Assembly: GCA_017625615.1 (NCBI GenBank)
Contig: JAGAKP010000014.1
Coordinates: forward strand, 1-64,000
Direction: 5' to 3'
DNA length: 64,000 nt
Origin: Clostridia bacterium
GTDB lineage: Bacteria > Bacillota > Clostridia > Oscillospirales > CAG-382
Shown here: one piece after another, positions 51,546 to 60,883 of the stretch
Layout of the letters: each line of letters opens with the position of its first letter
Position numbering within the stretch: the first letter of the stretch is position 1
Translations under genes and position numbers: made by a program
The notes under the pieces: generated by a model
Databases searched by the model: none
What the model was told of the DNA's origin: nothing
The model's input: only the letters and a program-made list of their open reading frames with translations

Positions 51546-52499
51546 CTATTGTATACGTCCCAGATAATATCCGCCGCGGAGAGAACGGCTTGAGGATACC
51601 AGCACGTACCACACGCCCTCGCGGAAGGGTCTTTCCTCGGGCACTTCCTCACCGATGAGACGGGATTTTGCCGCGGTTACGTTGCCGTCGTTAAAGACTA
51701 CGCAGCCCGTTACGCCGCCATTTTGAATTCCCTTTGAAATCCGCTTGTAAGGGAGGCGTGCGCGTTTATCGGAAAGTCCGCCGCGGCTTGAAATGGTAAA
51801 AAGAAAGAGACCGTCGCCTTTTTTAGCACCGCTGTAGGTAAAGGATCTGTCACAGCGGATATCGAACATAGCGGAAAAGATGCCGAGCGCATATCCGATA
51901 TTTCCGTTGGGCTCGGCGGGAACGCCCTCGAAGGCTTCCATAAGTCCCGCAATATAGCCCTGCTCGTAATTTTTATCAAGAGGAATACGTACTTCATTTT
52001 CCTGCTGTTCCTCTACGGTAATTTCGTCGATTATCTCACCCTCGGAGGCGATATAATGTCCCTTGCGGACGACGGTGCCGACGTATCTTACTCCAATCGA
52101 CTCACGGGCAAGACGGTCGAAAAGCTTGCCGTCTCTTTCGCGGCTTGCAACGTAATATACGCGGTCGTAATCCCCGCCGAGCTTATCTGCTTCAAGAATC
52201 ATACCGGGAACGAGGGAGACCAAGCCGTATAATCCCACTGCTTTTCTTACGCGGAGCATAGCCGCCGCCTTTTTTCCTACGGGGTTTGCGGACAGCAAAA
52301 AGATGACGTCGCCGGGACGGGAGGCAAAGCTTTTTCCGTTTTTGCAAATGCCGTATGCGTTTACGATCTCCTCTGCGGAAAAGGGAGATTCATCGTCTCT
52401 GCGAAGCTCGAAAAACAGCTTTAATTTTTTGAATATCCTTTCGTCCTGCACGGTGGCGGAGGTGTATTTTATCTGGTCACGGTTGGGTGTTGCGATCAT
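51546..52499 (-). CDS. Conserved-looking cytosolic protein of unknown function
   Basis: 317 aa, no signal peptide or membrane helix. Alternating alpha/beta pattern: 'RPGDVIFLLSANPVGKKAAAMLRVRKAVGLYGLVSLVPGMILEADKLGGDYDRVYYV' in the middle and Gly-rich 'SGAKKGDGLFLFTISSRGGLSDKRARLPY' near the end. I recognise no family; the 'PGDVIFL' and 'GDGLFLFTISSRGG' strands are reminiscent of PurM/AIR-synthase-like folds, but the usual catalytic motifs are absent. It overlaps mtaB by 4 nt and is last in the nine-gene operon. Confidence 0.6.
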   Translation of the reverse strand: MIATPNRDQIKYTSATVQDERIFKKLKLFFELRRDDESPFSAEEIVNAYGICKNGKSFASRPGDVIFLLSANPVGKKAAAMLRVRKAVGLYGLVSLVPGMILEADKLGGDYDRVYYVASRERDGKLFDRLARESIGVRYVGTVVRKGHYIASEGEIIDEITVEEQQENEVRIPLDKNYEQGYIAGLMEAFEGVPAEPNGNIGYALGIFSAMFDIRCDRSFTYSGAKKGDGLFLFTISSRGGLSDKRARLPYKRISKGIQNGGVTGCVVFNDGNVTAAKSRLIGEEVPEERPFREGVWYVLVSSSRSLRGGYYLGRIQ

Positions 52500-53743
52500 A
52501 CCCGTTCTCCTTTCAGCACTCCCTTTTGGTGGGATATTATGTTAACAAGAACGTATTCGCCCGCCTTGCTATCCCCTTCAAAGGTACATTCTATAAAATC
52601 CTTGGTGTGTCCCACGCAGACGCCGGACACGCTTTTTTCGGTAAGTATTTCCTGCTTTGTTCCGATACGCATATCGAGAAGTCCTTCCCTCACCCCGTCG
52701 GTGGCAGAAATAAGGGCTTCGTTACGGCGGTTGCGTATGCTTTTATCCACCTGACCCTTCATTGCCGCCGCCTCCGTTCCGGGACGGGGAGAATAGGGAA
52801 AGGAGTGAACGTGCATAAAGCCGTTGCGTACGCAAAACTCAAGCGTTTCTTTTGCCTCTTCCTCGGTTTCGGTGGGAAAACCCGTGATGATATCGGCAGA
52901 AAGCATTGTATCGGGCAGTATCTCCCGTATAAGGTCTATTCTCTGCTGTAATTGTTCCTTGTTATATTTACGGCGCATAAGGTTAAGTATACGCGTACAA
53001 CCCGACTGCACCGAAAGATGCAAGTGGGGACAAAAGACCTTGCTGTCCCTCATCGCCTCAAGAAGGGGACGGTCTATGCAGGTGGGAGTGAGAGACCCAA
53101 GGCGCAGACGGCGTATTCCGTCCACCTCGGAAACCGCTCTCACAAGCTCGCTTAAGGGTGCGCCGTCGTATGCGGATACCTCTATTCCCGTAAGGACTAT
53201 TTCGCTGTAGCCCGCCGAAACGAGGGTTTTACATTCGTTGATTATGTCAACTAACCCGCGGGACCGCACGGGTCCTCTTACGGTGGGAATTATGCAGTAT
53301 GAGCAACGGTTGGGGCATCCGTCCTGAATTTTGACGTATGCGCGGCAGGAGGAAAAAAGATCGGTTTTTCCCTGCAGGCTCAAGGCTTCGTAGCCGCAGC
53401 CCTCAAAGGAAAAGACTGCCTCTTCAAGTCCCGTAACCACCGCTTGCTTGTTTATATTTCCGCCTACACGGATAACGTTTGGAATTGCCGAAACCTTTTC
53501 CGGCTCAAGCTGAGAATAACAGCCTACCACAGCCACCTTTCCCTTGCGGGCGGCGCGGCGGATTATCTGTCCCGATTTGCGTGCGCTTTCTCCCGTTACG
53601 GCGCAGGTATTTATAACGTACAGATCGCATTCATCCTCGAAATCGCATACCTGCCAGCCCTGACGCATAAATTCTTCGGCAAAGGCGTTTGTTTCGTATT
53701 GGTTAACTCTGCAGCCGAGAGTGTAAAAAGCAACTTTCTTCAT
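52496..53743 (-). CDS. mtaB: tRNA t6A37 methylthiotransferase
   Basis: 415 aa. Adds the 2-methylthio group to t6A37 in tRNAs reading ANN codons. An N-terminal UPF0004 domain holds three cysteines ('LGCRVNQYE', 'VINTCAVTGE', 'VVGCYSQLEP') for one 4Fe-4S cluster. The radical-SAM core 'DGCPNRCSYCIIPTVRGPVRSR' (Cx3Cx2C) binds the second, and a C-terminal TRAM-type domain follows. 'CRVNQYET' separates MtaB from MiaB ('CQMN'). Overlaps neighbours by 4 nt on both sides. Confidence 0.95.
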   Translation of the reverse strand: MKKVAFYTLGCRVNQYETNAFAEEFMRQGWQVCDFEDECDLYVINTCAVTGESARKSGQIIRRAARKGKVAVVGCYSQLEPEKVSAIPNVIRVGGNINKQAVVTGLEEAVFSFEGCGYEALSLQGKTDLFSSCRAYVKIQDGCPNRCSYCIIPTVRGPVRSRGLVDIINECKTLVSAGYSEIVLTGIEVSAYDGAPLSELVRAVSEVDGIRRLRLGSLTPTCIDRPLLEAMRDSKVFCPHLHLSVQSGCTRILNLMRRKYNKEQLQQRIDLIREILPDTMLSADIITGFPTETEEEAKETLEFCVRNGFMHVHSFPYSPRPGTEAAAMKGQVDKSIRNRRNEALISATDGVREGLLDMRIGTKQEILTEKSVSGVCVGHTKDFIECTFEGDSKAGEYVLVNIISHQKGVLKGERV

Positions 53744-54318
53744 ATATCCTTAACTGCCTCAAGGTACTGTTGGTAAGTACAAATAATGTTTATTGCCTCA
53801 AGAAAGGCTTTGGGTGTCATTCCCGCGGGAAGTGAAAGTCTTTTTGCCACCTCATCCCGCTTTGCGGCGCTGTTTTCGCCGCCCAAAAGTCCGTCGGTGT
53901 ACAGACGGGCTTTGGTTATGCCCGCTTTGGGGACGAATTCACCCGAAAAGGGAGAAAGAACCTGCCGTAAAACTTCGTTTTCCATTCCCTCCACGCCGAG
54001 AAAGCCTTCCTTGGAGGGCGTTTTTTTACGTTTTTCCTTGCCTTTTATGCGGGGAACGTACAGATTTATTATTTTTTCCGCAGGGAGATATCCTTTTAGC
54101 CTTGCGCGGATAAACCCGCCGGCAGAATCGCTGTCGGTAAGTATTATAATATTCCCCTCCCCGCACAGACGGCGGAGAAGAGTAATTTTTTCTTGGTTGT
54201 TAAAGACGGAAAATCCGTCAAGAGTGATAACGGTGCCCTCGGCAACCGAGCAGATCCTCTGCTTATCGTACCTGCCTTCTACTACGACGGGGCAGGAAAG
54301 CTTAATTTTTTCCTGCAT
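53740..54318 (-). CDS. rnmV: Ribonuclease M5 (Toprim nuclease)
   Basis: 192 aa. RNase M5 matures 5S rRNA in low-GC Gram-positives. Toprim motif 'PVVVEGRYDKQRICSV' with the catalytic Glu, then 'IIILTDSDSAGGFIRARLKGYLP' (DxD). The C-terminal half, 'AAKRDEVAKRLSLPAGMTPKAFLEAINII', is the domain typical of RnmV. It overlaps holA by 17 nt, so translation is probably coupled. Confidence 0.85.
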   Translation of the reverse strand: MQEKIKLSCPVVVEGRYDKQRICSVAEGTVITLDGFSVFNNQEKITLLRRLCGEGNIIILTDSDSAGGFIRARLKGYLPAEKIINLYVPRIKGKEKRKKTPSKEGFLGVEGMENEVLRQVLSPFSGEFVPKAGITKARLYTDGLLGGENSAAKRDEVAKRLSLPAGMTPKAFLEAINIICTYQQYLEAVKDI

Positions 54319-55339
54319 TTACCGCTCCTATTCTGTATACCGCAGTTTCAAGGACCGTATACGGGTCGCCGCGAAAGCTTTTAAGGTGCTTATCCGCCGC
54401 CGCGCACACGCTTACTGCGTTGGCAAGAAACCTGCTTCCACGCTTTGAAGCAACGGAAGCGTACCGTTTTATTACGAAATCATAGCTTTTAAGGTCGGAC
54501 GCGATGGCAGAATAGCTTTTTCCGCAGTTAAGCCCCTCAAGGGTAAGGAGCATATCCGAAAAGGTTTTGGATAACGCACCCAGTATCATTATAGGGTCTG
54601 CGGAGGCAAAGCGGAGAGAGGCGAATATTTTTCCTGCGCGAACCATATCGCCGTCGATGACCGCGCGGGAAAGGTCGTACACCTTGTAGCTTTCGTTGGC
54701 ACAGCATACCTTCTCCACGTCCTGAACGGTGGCTTGGCGGGTGCCGCAGTACGCGCACAGCTTTTTTATTTCTCCCGCAAGAAGATACATATCGTTTCCG
54801 CAGATGGTGACCATATTTTCAAGCACCGCTCTGTCAACGGGAGTGCCGCCTGCGGCGAAATGTCTGTTCATCCACGTAAGCAGCTTATTGCCCGATTCCG
54901 CCTCGAATTTTACTATATTGCCGTAATCACGCATAGCGGTGACGAAGGGAGACGCGTCCTTTTTTTCAATAGTCTTTTCCTCGTCCTCGCCCGAGCGGAC
55001 GGTGAAAAGCAGTATGAAATATTCGGGAAGCTCGGAAATAATATCCGAAAGGGCGTTGGAAACAGCAGCCGTCATTGAGGAAACGGATACCGCCTGAATT
55101 TCCACCATTTTATAATCCGCCATAAGGGGAAGCATATAGGCTTCCTCTGCCAAACGCTCTGTGTCAAGCTTGTCTGCCTCGTAGACCGAATAATTGAATT
55201 CGGGCACGGGACCGTTAAGCACTACCTTGCGGAGCTGAGAAACGTAATGGTCCTTCATATAGGCTTCGTCGCCGTAAAAAAGGTATGCGCCCGCTACCGA
55301 GCCGCTTTTTATTTTGGCTTTAAGTCCGTCTATATCCAT
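54302..55339 (-). CDS. holA: DNA polymerase III delta subunit
   Basis: 345 aa. Clamp-loader subunit that opens the beta clamp. N-terminal 'GAYLFYGDEAYMKDHYVSQLRKVVL' is the delta signature; 'GNDMYLLAGEIKKLCAYCGTR' and 'AVIDGDMVRAGKIFASL' mark the lid and C-terminal collar. It lies 5 nt after comEC, the standard neighbour. Confidence 0.93.
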   Translation of the reverse strand: MDIDGLKAKIKSGSVAGAYLFYGDEAYMKDHYVSQLRKVVLNGPVPEFNYSVYEADKLDTERLAEEAYMLPLMADYKMVEIQAVSVSSMTAAVSNALSDIISELPEYFILLFTVRSGEDEEKTIEKKDASPFVTAMRDYGNIVKFEAESGNKLLTWMNRHFAAGGTPVDRAVLENMVTICGNDMYLLAGEIKKLCAYCGTRQATVQDVEKVCCANESYKVYDLSRAVIDGDMVRAGKIFASLRFASADPIMILGALSKTFSDMLLTLEGLNCGKSYSAIASDLKSYDFVIKRYASVASKRGSRFLANAVSVCAAADKHLKSFRGDPYTVLETAVYRIGAVNAGKN

Positions 55340-55344
55340 TTTGT

Positions 55345-57267
55345 TTACTCCTTTCCGTCAAGATAAATTATGCCGTAGGTCGCTTTGAATTCAAAAACGT
55401 CCTCGCCGTATTCTATATAGTTATTTTCCCCTGCGGTGACGTATCCCTTTCCCGCGGGGATAGTAATATTCTTTTCAAAAACCTCTACCGAAATTCCCCA
55501 ACGGGAGGCGAGTTCACGCACGCGGCGGTAGATATCCGCATCCCTGTTTATATCCGAAATATAAATTTCATCTATTCCCACTGCCGAAAACGCTCTGCAC
55601 AGATTGGAAAGCCCGCGGGAATTACATTCAAGCATAACGTAAGAGTTTATTTTGGTACAGCCAAGCTCGAAGACCTTGTCGGCATTTACGTAAGCACCGC
55701 CGTGGTCAACGAAAACGCACCTGCCCTCTGAGGAAAAAGCGGTCTGATTGCAGGCGTAATAGGAAACGCAGTCCACCCTTGCCCCTTTCGTGCCGGAATA
55801 TGCGTTTATTCCCGCAGAGACGGCAACGCACAGCGCAAAGGCAAGCAGACAACAGCCAAAGGCTTTAAGACGCTTTTTTATCTCTACAGAGCAGATCATC
55901 ACCACCGAAGCCGCCGCGATCACAGACGCGATACCCATTCCCCGCATAAAGGTGGAGACGGTGGCTATATCAAGCCCCGCGAAAAACCGCGCTATACCGT
56001 TTACCGCCTTAAAGAGAAGGTCTGCAACGAAGGCAACGGGAGGTATGAATATTCCTATATATCCGACGATGGTCGCCGCGCCCGAAAGAGGAATGGCAAG
56101 CATATTTACCACGGGTGATATTACCGAAAACTGACCGAAGGAGTGCCACACCACGGGGAAGGAAAAGAGTGACGCCACCGCGGAAAGTGCCACGGAGGAA
56201 AGCTGATCCGCCGCGATGCGGAGAGGCTTTCTTTTTATTTTCGCCACCGCCCTTTCAAGGACGGGAGACACCGTGATTATTCCGAGAGAGCACAGAAACG
56301 AAAGCTGAAGTCCCACGGAAAAGAGCGAATAAGGGTTGATGACCAAAAGTATTCCCAAAGCTGTAAAAAGAGAGGTAAAGCTATCGTTTTTATAATTGAG
56401 CATACCGCCCGCAAACACGGCGATACACATTACCGCCGCGCGGGATACGGAGGGCGTAAAGCCCACGAAAAGCCCGAACAGCAAGGTAAATATTATTCCG
56501 ATCACCCCTGCGTAACGCTTGCCCGCAACGGTGGAAGAAAGCACGGTATACGCCGACATAAGTATGATGGACATATGAAAGCCCGATATGACGAGAATAT
56601 GTGATATACCCGAATCCCGATACGCCGAATACAGCGCGGGATCTATACCGTTTCCGTCACCTACCAGCACCGCCTTTGCAATACCTGCGGCGGAGGAGGA
56701 AAAGCTTTTATCGATTTGGGAGGCAAGGTATTTTCTTAAGGAGATAAGGGCGTTATCTCCCTTGCCCGCGTCAACACGCACCACGTCGCCGCTTGCGTAA
56801 AGGTGGGTGCCGTAGGAATAACCGCCAACCCCGGGGTCGGAAAGAGAAACGCTGCAGTAAACTCTGTCACCCGCCTGAACGTCGTAGCCGAAATCGTAGT
56901 AAATATGCACCTTGGTTCCGCGAGGCAGGCTTTTTTCGGTTGAAGAAAGCACCGAAAAGGTAAAGCCGTAGGAATCCCTCTCGGTAACGTCGCCGATAAC
57001 CTCGGCTTCCTTGCCGTAGCAATCCGAAAGGCGGGTTTCTATGACCTTCTGATGAGCCGTAAGACAGCCCATTCCCATCAAAGCCGAAAGAAGCACGGGC
57101 AAGAGAATGGTGCGGTATGGAAAACGGCGTACCGCGACACACAGTACGCAAAGTACGCCGATACAAGACCAAGCCGTTATACTTGCGATACCGCTTGTAA
57201 AAACCGCGCAAAGAACCCCTGCGGCAAAGGCAGTAACCCACAACGCAAAAGGTCTAAAGCGGAACAT
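55345..57267 (-). CDS. comEC: ComEC/Rec2-type membrane channel, degenerate beta-lactamase domain
   Basis: 640 aa. N-terminal helices, an OB-like outer domain (about 80-175) and the competence core 'ALYSAYRDSGISHILVISGFHMSIILMSAYTVL', then about seven further helices. This is the inner-membrane DNA uptake pore in competent bacteria. The C-terminal 130 residues line up with the metallo-beta-lactamase domain position ('GRCVFVDHGGAYVNADKVFELG'), but the HxHxDH metal motif is missing, so it should lack nuclease activity. Upstream neighbour is the PRTase gene (21-nt gap); holA follows 5 nt downstream. Confidence 0.88.
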   Translation of the reverse strand: MFRFRPFALWVTAFAAGVLCAVFTSGIASITAWSCIGVLCVLCVAVRRFPYRTILLPVLLSALMGMGCLTAHQKVIETRLSDCYGKEAEVIGDVTERDSYGFTFSVLSSTEKSLPRGTKVHIYYDFGYDVQAGDRVYCSVSLSDPGVGGYSYGTHLYASGDVVRVDAGKGDNALISLRKYLASQIDKSFSSSAAGIAKAVLVGDGNGIDPALYSAYRDSGISHILVISGFHMSIILMSAYTVLSSTVAGKRYAGVIGIIFTLLFGLFVGFTPSVSRAAVMCIAVFAGGMLNYKNDSFTSLFTALGILLVINPYSLFSVGLQLSFLCSLGIITVSPVLERAVAKIKRKPLRIAADQLSSVALSAVASLFSFPVVWHSFGQFSVISPVVNMLAIPLSGAATIVGYIGIFIPPVAFVADLLFKAVNGIARFFAGLDIATVSTFMRGMGIASVIAAASVVMICSVEIKKRLKAFGCCLLAFALCVAVSAGINAYSGTKGARVDCVSYYACNQTAFSSEGRCVFVDHGGAYVNADKVFELGCTKINSYVMLECNSRGLSNLCRAFSAVGIDEIYISDINRDADIYRRVRELASRWGISVEVFEKNITIPAGKGYVTAGENNYIEYGEDVFEFKATYGIIYLDGKE

Positions 57268-57288
57268 AAGGCATCGCTCCTGAAAAAA

Positions 57289-57855
57289 CTATTTTTCGGG
57301 GAATAAAAGAGGAATATGCTCGAGATAGATTATATCCTCGCGGTATTCGGCATCACCCTCGGCAAGAATAGCCATCTTGCCCGCAACGATACCGCCTGCC
57401 TGCTTAACAAGCTTTTCTACGGCGAAAAGGCTTTCACCGGTGCTGATAACGTCGTCTACGATAACGACGCGCTTGCCCTTCATACTGTTGATATCGTCTC
57501 TGTCGATATAAAGGGTCTGCTTCTTGGCAGTGGTGATAGACTGCACCTCAACGGCGTGAGGGTCCTTCATATATAATTTGGGAGCCTTGCGTGCGATGAG
57601 ATATTTGTTTTCGCCAAGCTGACGTGCCATTTCGTATACGAGGGGAATACCCTTGGATTCCGCTGTGATAAGTATATCGTGAGGGGGAAGCTTTTTTATA
57701 AGCTCGGCAGCGCAAGCCGTGGTAAGCTCAACGTCGCCGAAGATAACGAAAGCGGCTATGTAAAGATTTTCGTTTACCTTGCAAACGGGAAGCTCTCTGT
57801 GAAGTCCCGCAACGTCAAGAGGATAGGTGAGGAAGGTTTCGGGATTGATATTCAT
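57289..57855 (-). CDS. Type I phosphoribosyltransferase (adenine PRTase-like)
   Basis: 188 aa. PRPP-binding signature 'KRVVIVDDVISTGESLFAVEKLV'. 'HDILITAESKGIPLVYEMARQLG' matches the Apt/XPRT type pyrophosphate loop, and 'YLIARKAPKLYMKDP' the flexible hood. Salvages a purine base with PRPP; adenine is likely, xanthine possible. It lies in the alaS operon, 17 nt after the HIT gene stop. Confidence 0.88.
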   Translation of the reverse strand: MNINPETFLTYPLDVAGLHRELPVCKVNENLYIAAFVIFGDVELTTACAAELIKKLPPHDILITAESKGIPLVYEMARQLGENKYLIARKAPKLYMKDPHAVEVQSITTAKKQTLYIDRDDINSMKGKRVVIVDDVISTGESLFAVEKLVKQAGGIVAGKMAILAEGDAEYREDIIYLEHIPLLFPEK

Positions 57856-57871
57856 AAGTAACGTTCCTTTT

Positions 57872-58210
57872 TTAATTTAATTTTTCCGTTAATTTGGTTC
57901 CACCGAGAACGTGGAAATGGAGATGCTTTACGGTCTGACCGCCGTCCTCGCCGATATTGGTGATAACGCGGTATCCGTTCTCCAAGCCCGCCGCCTTTGC
58001 AACGACGGGAATAGCGGAAATAACCTTTGAAACAAGGTCGATATTCTCGCCGTTTACGCAATCGAGGGACTCGATATGTGCTTTTGGAATAACGAGCACG
58101 TGTACGGGCGCCGCAGGATTAAGATCCTTGAACGCCAGCACGCTTTCATCCTCGTATACCTTGGCGGAGGGTATCTCCCCCGCCGCTATTTTACAAAAGA
58201 TACAGTTCAT
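57872..58210 (-). CDS. HIT-family nucleotide-binding hydrolase (HinT-like)
   Basis: 112 aa. 'MNCIFCKIAAGEIPSAKVYEDESVLAFKDLNPAAPVHVLVIPKAHIESL' and the histidine triad 'GQTVKHLHFHVLGG'. HinT cleaves adenosine phosphoramidates and aminoacyl-adenylates, so a place 11 nt after alaS makes functional sense (inference). The N-terminal Cx2C with the first triad residues may bind zinc. Confidence 0.95.
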   Translation of the reverse strand: MNCIFCKIAAGEIPSAKVYEDESVLAFKDLNPAAPVHVLVIPKAHIESLDCVNGENIDLVSKVISAIPVVAKAAGLENGYRVITNIGEDGGQTVKHLHFHVLGGTKLTEKLN

Positions 58211-58221
58211 ATATCTGCTCC

Positions 58222-60858
58222 TTATTTAAGCATACCGCCGAGAAGCTCGGGAAGTGCGTCCATAGCCTCGCCGACCTTTTCCACAAACTTACCGCCGCTG
58301 GTAGCGCTGTCGGGTCTGCCGCCACCGCCGCCGCCCACGATAGAAGAAAGGCTCTTGAGAAGCATGCCTGCGTGTGCGCCTGCGCCCACTGCGCTCTTGC
58401 CTGCGCCGGATGCGAAGGTGAGCTTGCCGTCGTTAACTGCGGAGAATACGCATACTGCGGCGGGATCCTTGCTTACGATACCGTCGATAGCTGTACGGAG
58501 CGCGTCAACGGGAGTGTTTTCAAAGCAGCATCTTACCAATTTCACCGTGCCGACCTGAACAGCTTCATCGCAAGCGGCGCAAGCTTTGTTGGCACAAAGG
58601 CTTACGTTAGCCTTTTCAAGCTCCTTGGAAAGGTTCTTTATTTCTGCCTGAACGGCTTCCGCTCTGGTAACTATATCGTTTACGCTGTTTGCCTTGATGG
58701 TAGCGCGTACCTTTTCGATAGTGTTATCTCTGTCGCGGAAGGCGTTGAGAGCGTTAAGACCGGTGATAGCCTCGATACGGCGGACGCCTGCGGCAACGCC
58801 GGATTCGGATACGATACGGAACAGACCTGCCTTTGCGGTGTTGCAAAGGTGAGTACCTCCGCAAAGCTCTGCGGAGAAATCACCCATCTTGACGACGCGT
58901 ACGGTTTCGCCGTACTTTTCGCCGAACAGTGCCATTGCGCCGTCTGCCTTTGCCTCGGCAATGGTCTTTACCTCGGTGACGATATCGTCGCCCTTGAGGA
59001 TCTCGATATTTACAAGCTCTTCGACCTGTGCGATCTCCTCGCTCGTCATAGCGGCGAAATGAGTAAAGTCGAAGCGTGCTCTGTGCTCGTCAACGTAAGA
59101 GCCTGCCTGCTCAACGTGAGTGCCAAGCACCTTGCGGAGAGCCGCCTGAAGAAGGTGAACGGAGGAGTGGTTTCTTGCGATGGCGTTTCTGCGCTCCTCG
59201 TCAACGCTTGCAACGCACTTGCCCAGACCGACGCTTCCTTCTGCAACGTAGCCGGTGTGGAGATACTGTCCCTCGTGGGTCTTTTTGGTGTCCTCAACCA
59301 CGAAAACGCCCGTTTCGGTGGTGATAACGCCGGTATCGCCAACCTGTCCGCCGCTTTCTGCGTAGAAGGGAGTGATATCAAGCACAAGCACTGCCTTGCC
59401 TGCGGAAAGGAAGTTTACAGCCTCGCCGTCCGCAAGAATATATTTGATCTCGCTTCCCGCGGAGGTGAAATCGTAGCCTACGAATTCGGTGGGAACGGTG
59501 CGGTCGATAGCGGTCATAACGTCATCGTTCCAGCTGTTGTCGCCGAGAGCGGCACGTGCTTCGCGTGCACGGCGCTTCTGCTCGGTCATAAGAGCCTTGA
59601 ATGCGTCCTCGTCTATGCCCACGCCCTTTTCCTCTGCGATCTCACGGGTGAGGTCAACGGGGAATCCGAAGGTATCGTAAAGCTTGAACAGATCCTCGCC
59701 GGAAAGCACCTTTGCGCCCGCGGAGAGGGTTTCCGCAACCATTTTTTCGAGGATGTTAAGGCCCGCGTCAAGAGTCTGACGGAAGCGCTCCTCCTCGATC
59801 TCGATAGTCTTTTTAATGTATCCGCGCTTTTCCTCAAGCTCGGGATAAGCCTTTCCGCTTGCCTTGATAACGGTTTCGCAAAGGTCGGTAAGGAACGCGC
59901 CCTGAATACCGAGAAGCTTGCCGTGGCGTGCGGCTCTGCGGAGCACGCGGCGGAGAATATATCCTCTGCCCTCGTTGGAGGGGATAACGCCGTCGCTTAT
60001 AAGGAAGGTGGCGGTACGGATATGGTCGGTAATAACGCGGATGGAAACGTCGTCGTCAGCGGTGGAGCCGGTGTATTCCTTGCCGGAAATACGGCCGATC
60101 TCGGTGATAATGCTGCGGATGGTATCTACCTCGAAAAGGTTGCCCACGCCCTGCATTACGCAAGCGAGACGCTCAAGTCCCATACCGGTATCTATGTTGG
60201 GGTGTGCAAGACGGGTGTAGTTGCCCTGTCCGTCACCGTCAAACTGAGTGAAAACTATGTTCCAGATCTCGATAAATCTGTCGCAATCGCAGCCGGGGCC
60301 GCAGGTCTCCTTGCCGCAGCCGTGCTCTATTCCGCGGTCAAAGTATATCTCGGAGCAGGGTCCGCAGGGGCCCGCACCGATCTCCCAGAAGTTATCGTCC
60401 TTGCCGAGCTTTACTATTCTTTCTCTGGGTACGCCGATCTTAACCCACGTTTCAAGAGCTTCGTCATCTTCGAGGTATACGCTGGGGTAAAGTCTGTCTT
60501 CGGGAATGCCGAGATCCTTGGTAAGAAATTCCCAAGCCCAGGGAATTGCCTCGGACTTGAAATAATCGCCAAAGGAGAAGTTGCCCAGCATTTCAAAGAA
60601 GGTGCCGTGGCGTGCGGTCTTGCCTACGTTATCTATATCCAGAGTACGAACGCACTTCTGGCAGGTGGTAACGCGCTTGCGGGGAGGCACACGCTCGCCC
60701 GTGAAATAAGGCTTGAGAGGTGCCATACCTGCGTTGATAAGAAGCAGGGAGCTGTCGCCCTGAGGCACGAGGGGGAAGGAATCCAGGCGGAGATGTCCCT
60801 TGGATTCAAAGAATTTAAGATATCTCTCGCGGAGAGTGTTAAGTGATAACGGTTCCAT
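58222..60858 (-). CDS. alaS: Alanyl-tRNA synthetase
   Basis: 878 aa, full length. Class II catalytic core 'LRERYLKFFESKGHLRLDSFPLVPQGDSSLLLINAGMAPLKPYF', then 'GKTARHGTFFEMLGNFSFGDYFK'. The editing domain has zinc ligands in 'RNHSSVHLLQAALRKVLG' (HxxxH) and 'ELCGGTHLCNTAKAGLF' (CxxxH). The C-terminal C-Ala domain contains 'GGGGGGRPDSATSGG'. It follows the BspA-like gene by 25 nt on the same strand. Confidence 0.98.
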   Translation of the reverse strand: MEPLSLNTLRERYLKFFESKGHLRLDSFPLVPQGDSSLLLINAGMAPLKPYFTGERVPPRKRVTTCQKCVRTLDIDNVGKTARHGTFFEMLGNFSFGDYFKSEAIPWAWEFLTKDLGIPEDRLYPSVYLEDDEALETWVKIGVPRERIVKLGKDDNFWEIGAGPCGPCSEIYFDRGIEHGCGKETCGPGCDCDRFIEIWNIVFTQFDGDGQGNYTRLAHPNIDTGMGLERLACVMQGVGNLFEVDTIRSIITEIGRISGKEYTGSTADDDVSIRVITDHIRTATFLISDGVIPSNEGRGYILRRVLRRAARHGKLLGIQGAFLTDLCETVIKASGKAYPELEEKRGYIKKTIEIEEERFRQTLDAGLNILEKMVAETLSAGAKVLSGEDLFKLYDTFGFPVDLTREIAEEKGVGIDEDAFKALMTEQKRRAREARAALGDNSWNDDVMTAIDRTVPTEFVGYDFTSAGSEIKYILADGEAVNFLSAGKAVLVLDITPFYAESGGQVGDTGVITTETGVFVVEDTKKTHEGQYLHTGYVAEGSVGLGKCVASVDEERRNAIARNHSSVHLLQAALRKVLGTHVEQAGSYVDEHRARFDFTHFAAMTSEEIAQVEELVNIEILKGDDIVTEVKTIAEAKADGAMALFGEKYGETVRVVKMGDFSAELCGGTHLCNTAKAGLFRIVSESGVAAGVRRIEAITGLNALNAFRDRDNTIEKVRATIKANSVNDIVTRAEAVQAEIKNLSKELEKANVSLCANKACAACDEAVQVGTVKLVRCCFENTPVDALRTAIDGIVSKDPAAVCVFSAVNDGKLTFASGAGKSAVGAGAHAGMLLKSLSSIVGGGGGGRPDSATSGGKFVEKVGEAMDALPELLGGMLK

Positions 60859-60883
60859 TATTTTTTAAATCCTTTCGGTTTCT

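Noticed and set aside
58372..60846. An 824-codon open frame on the plus strand opposite alaS
   Set aside because: It lies wholly antisense to a full-length alaS with all motifs, has no ribosome binding site and its product is repetitive Ala/Gly/Val/Cys without domains. It is a codon-bias shadow.
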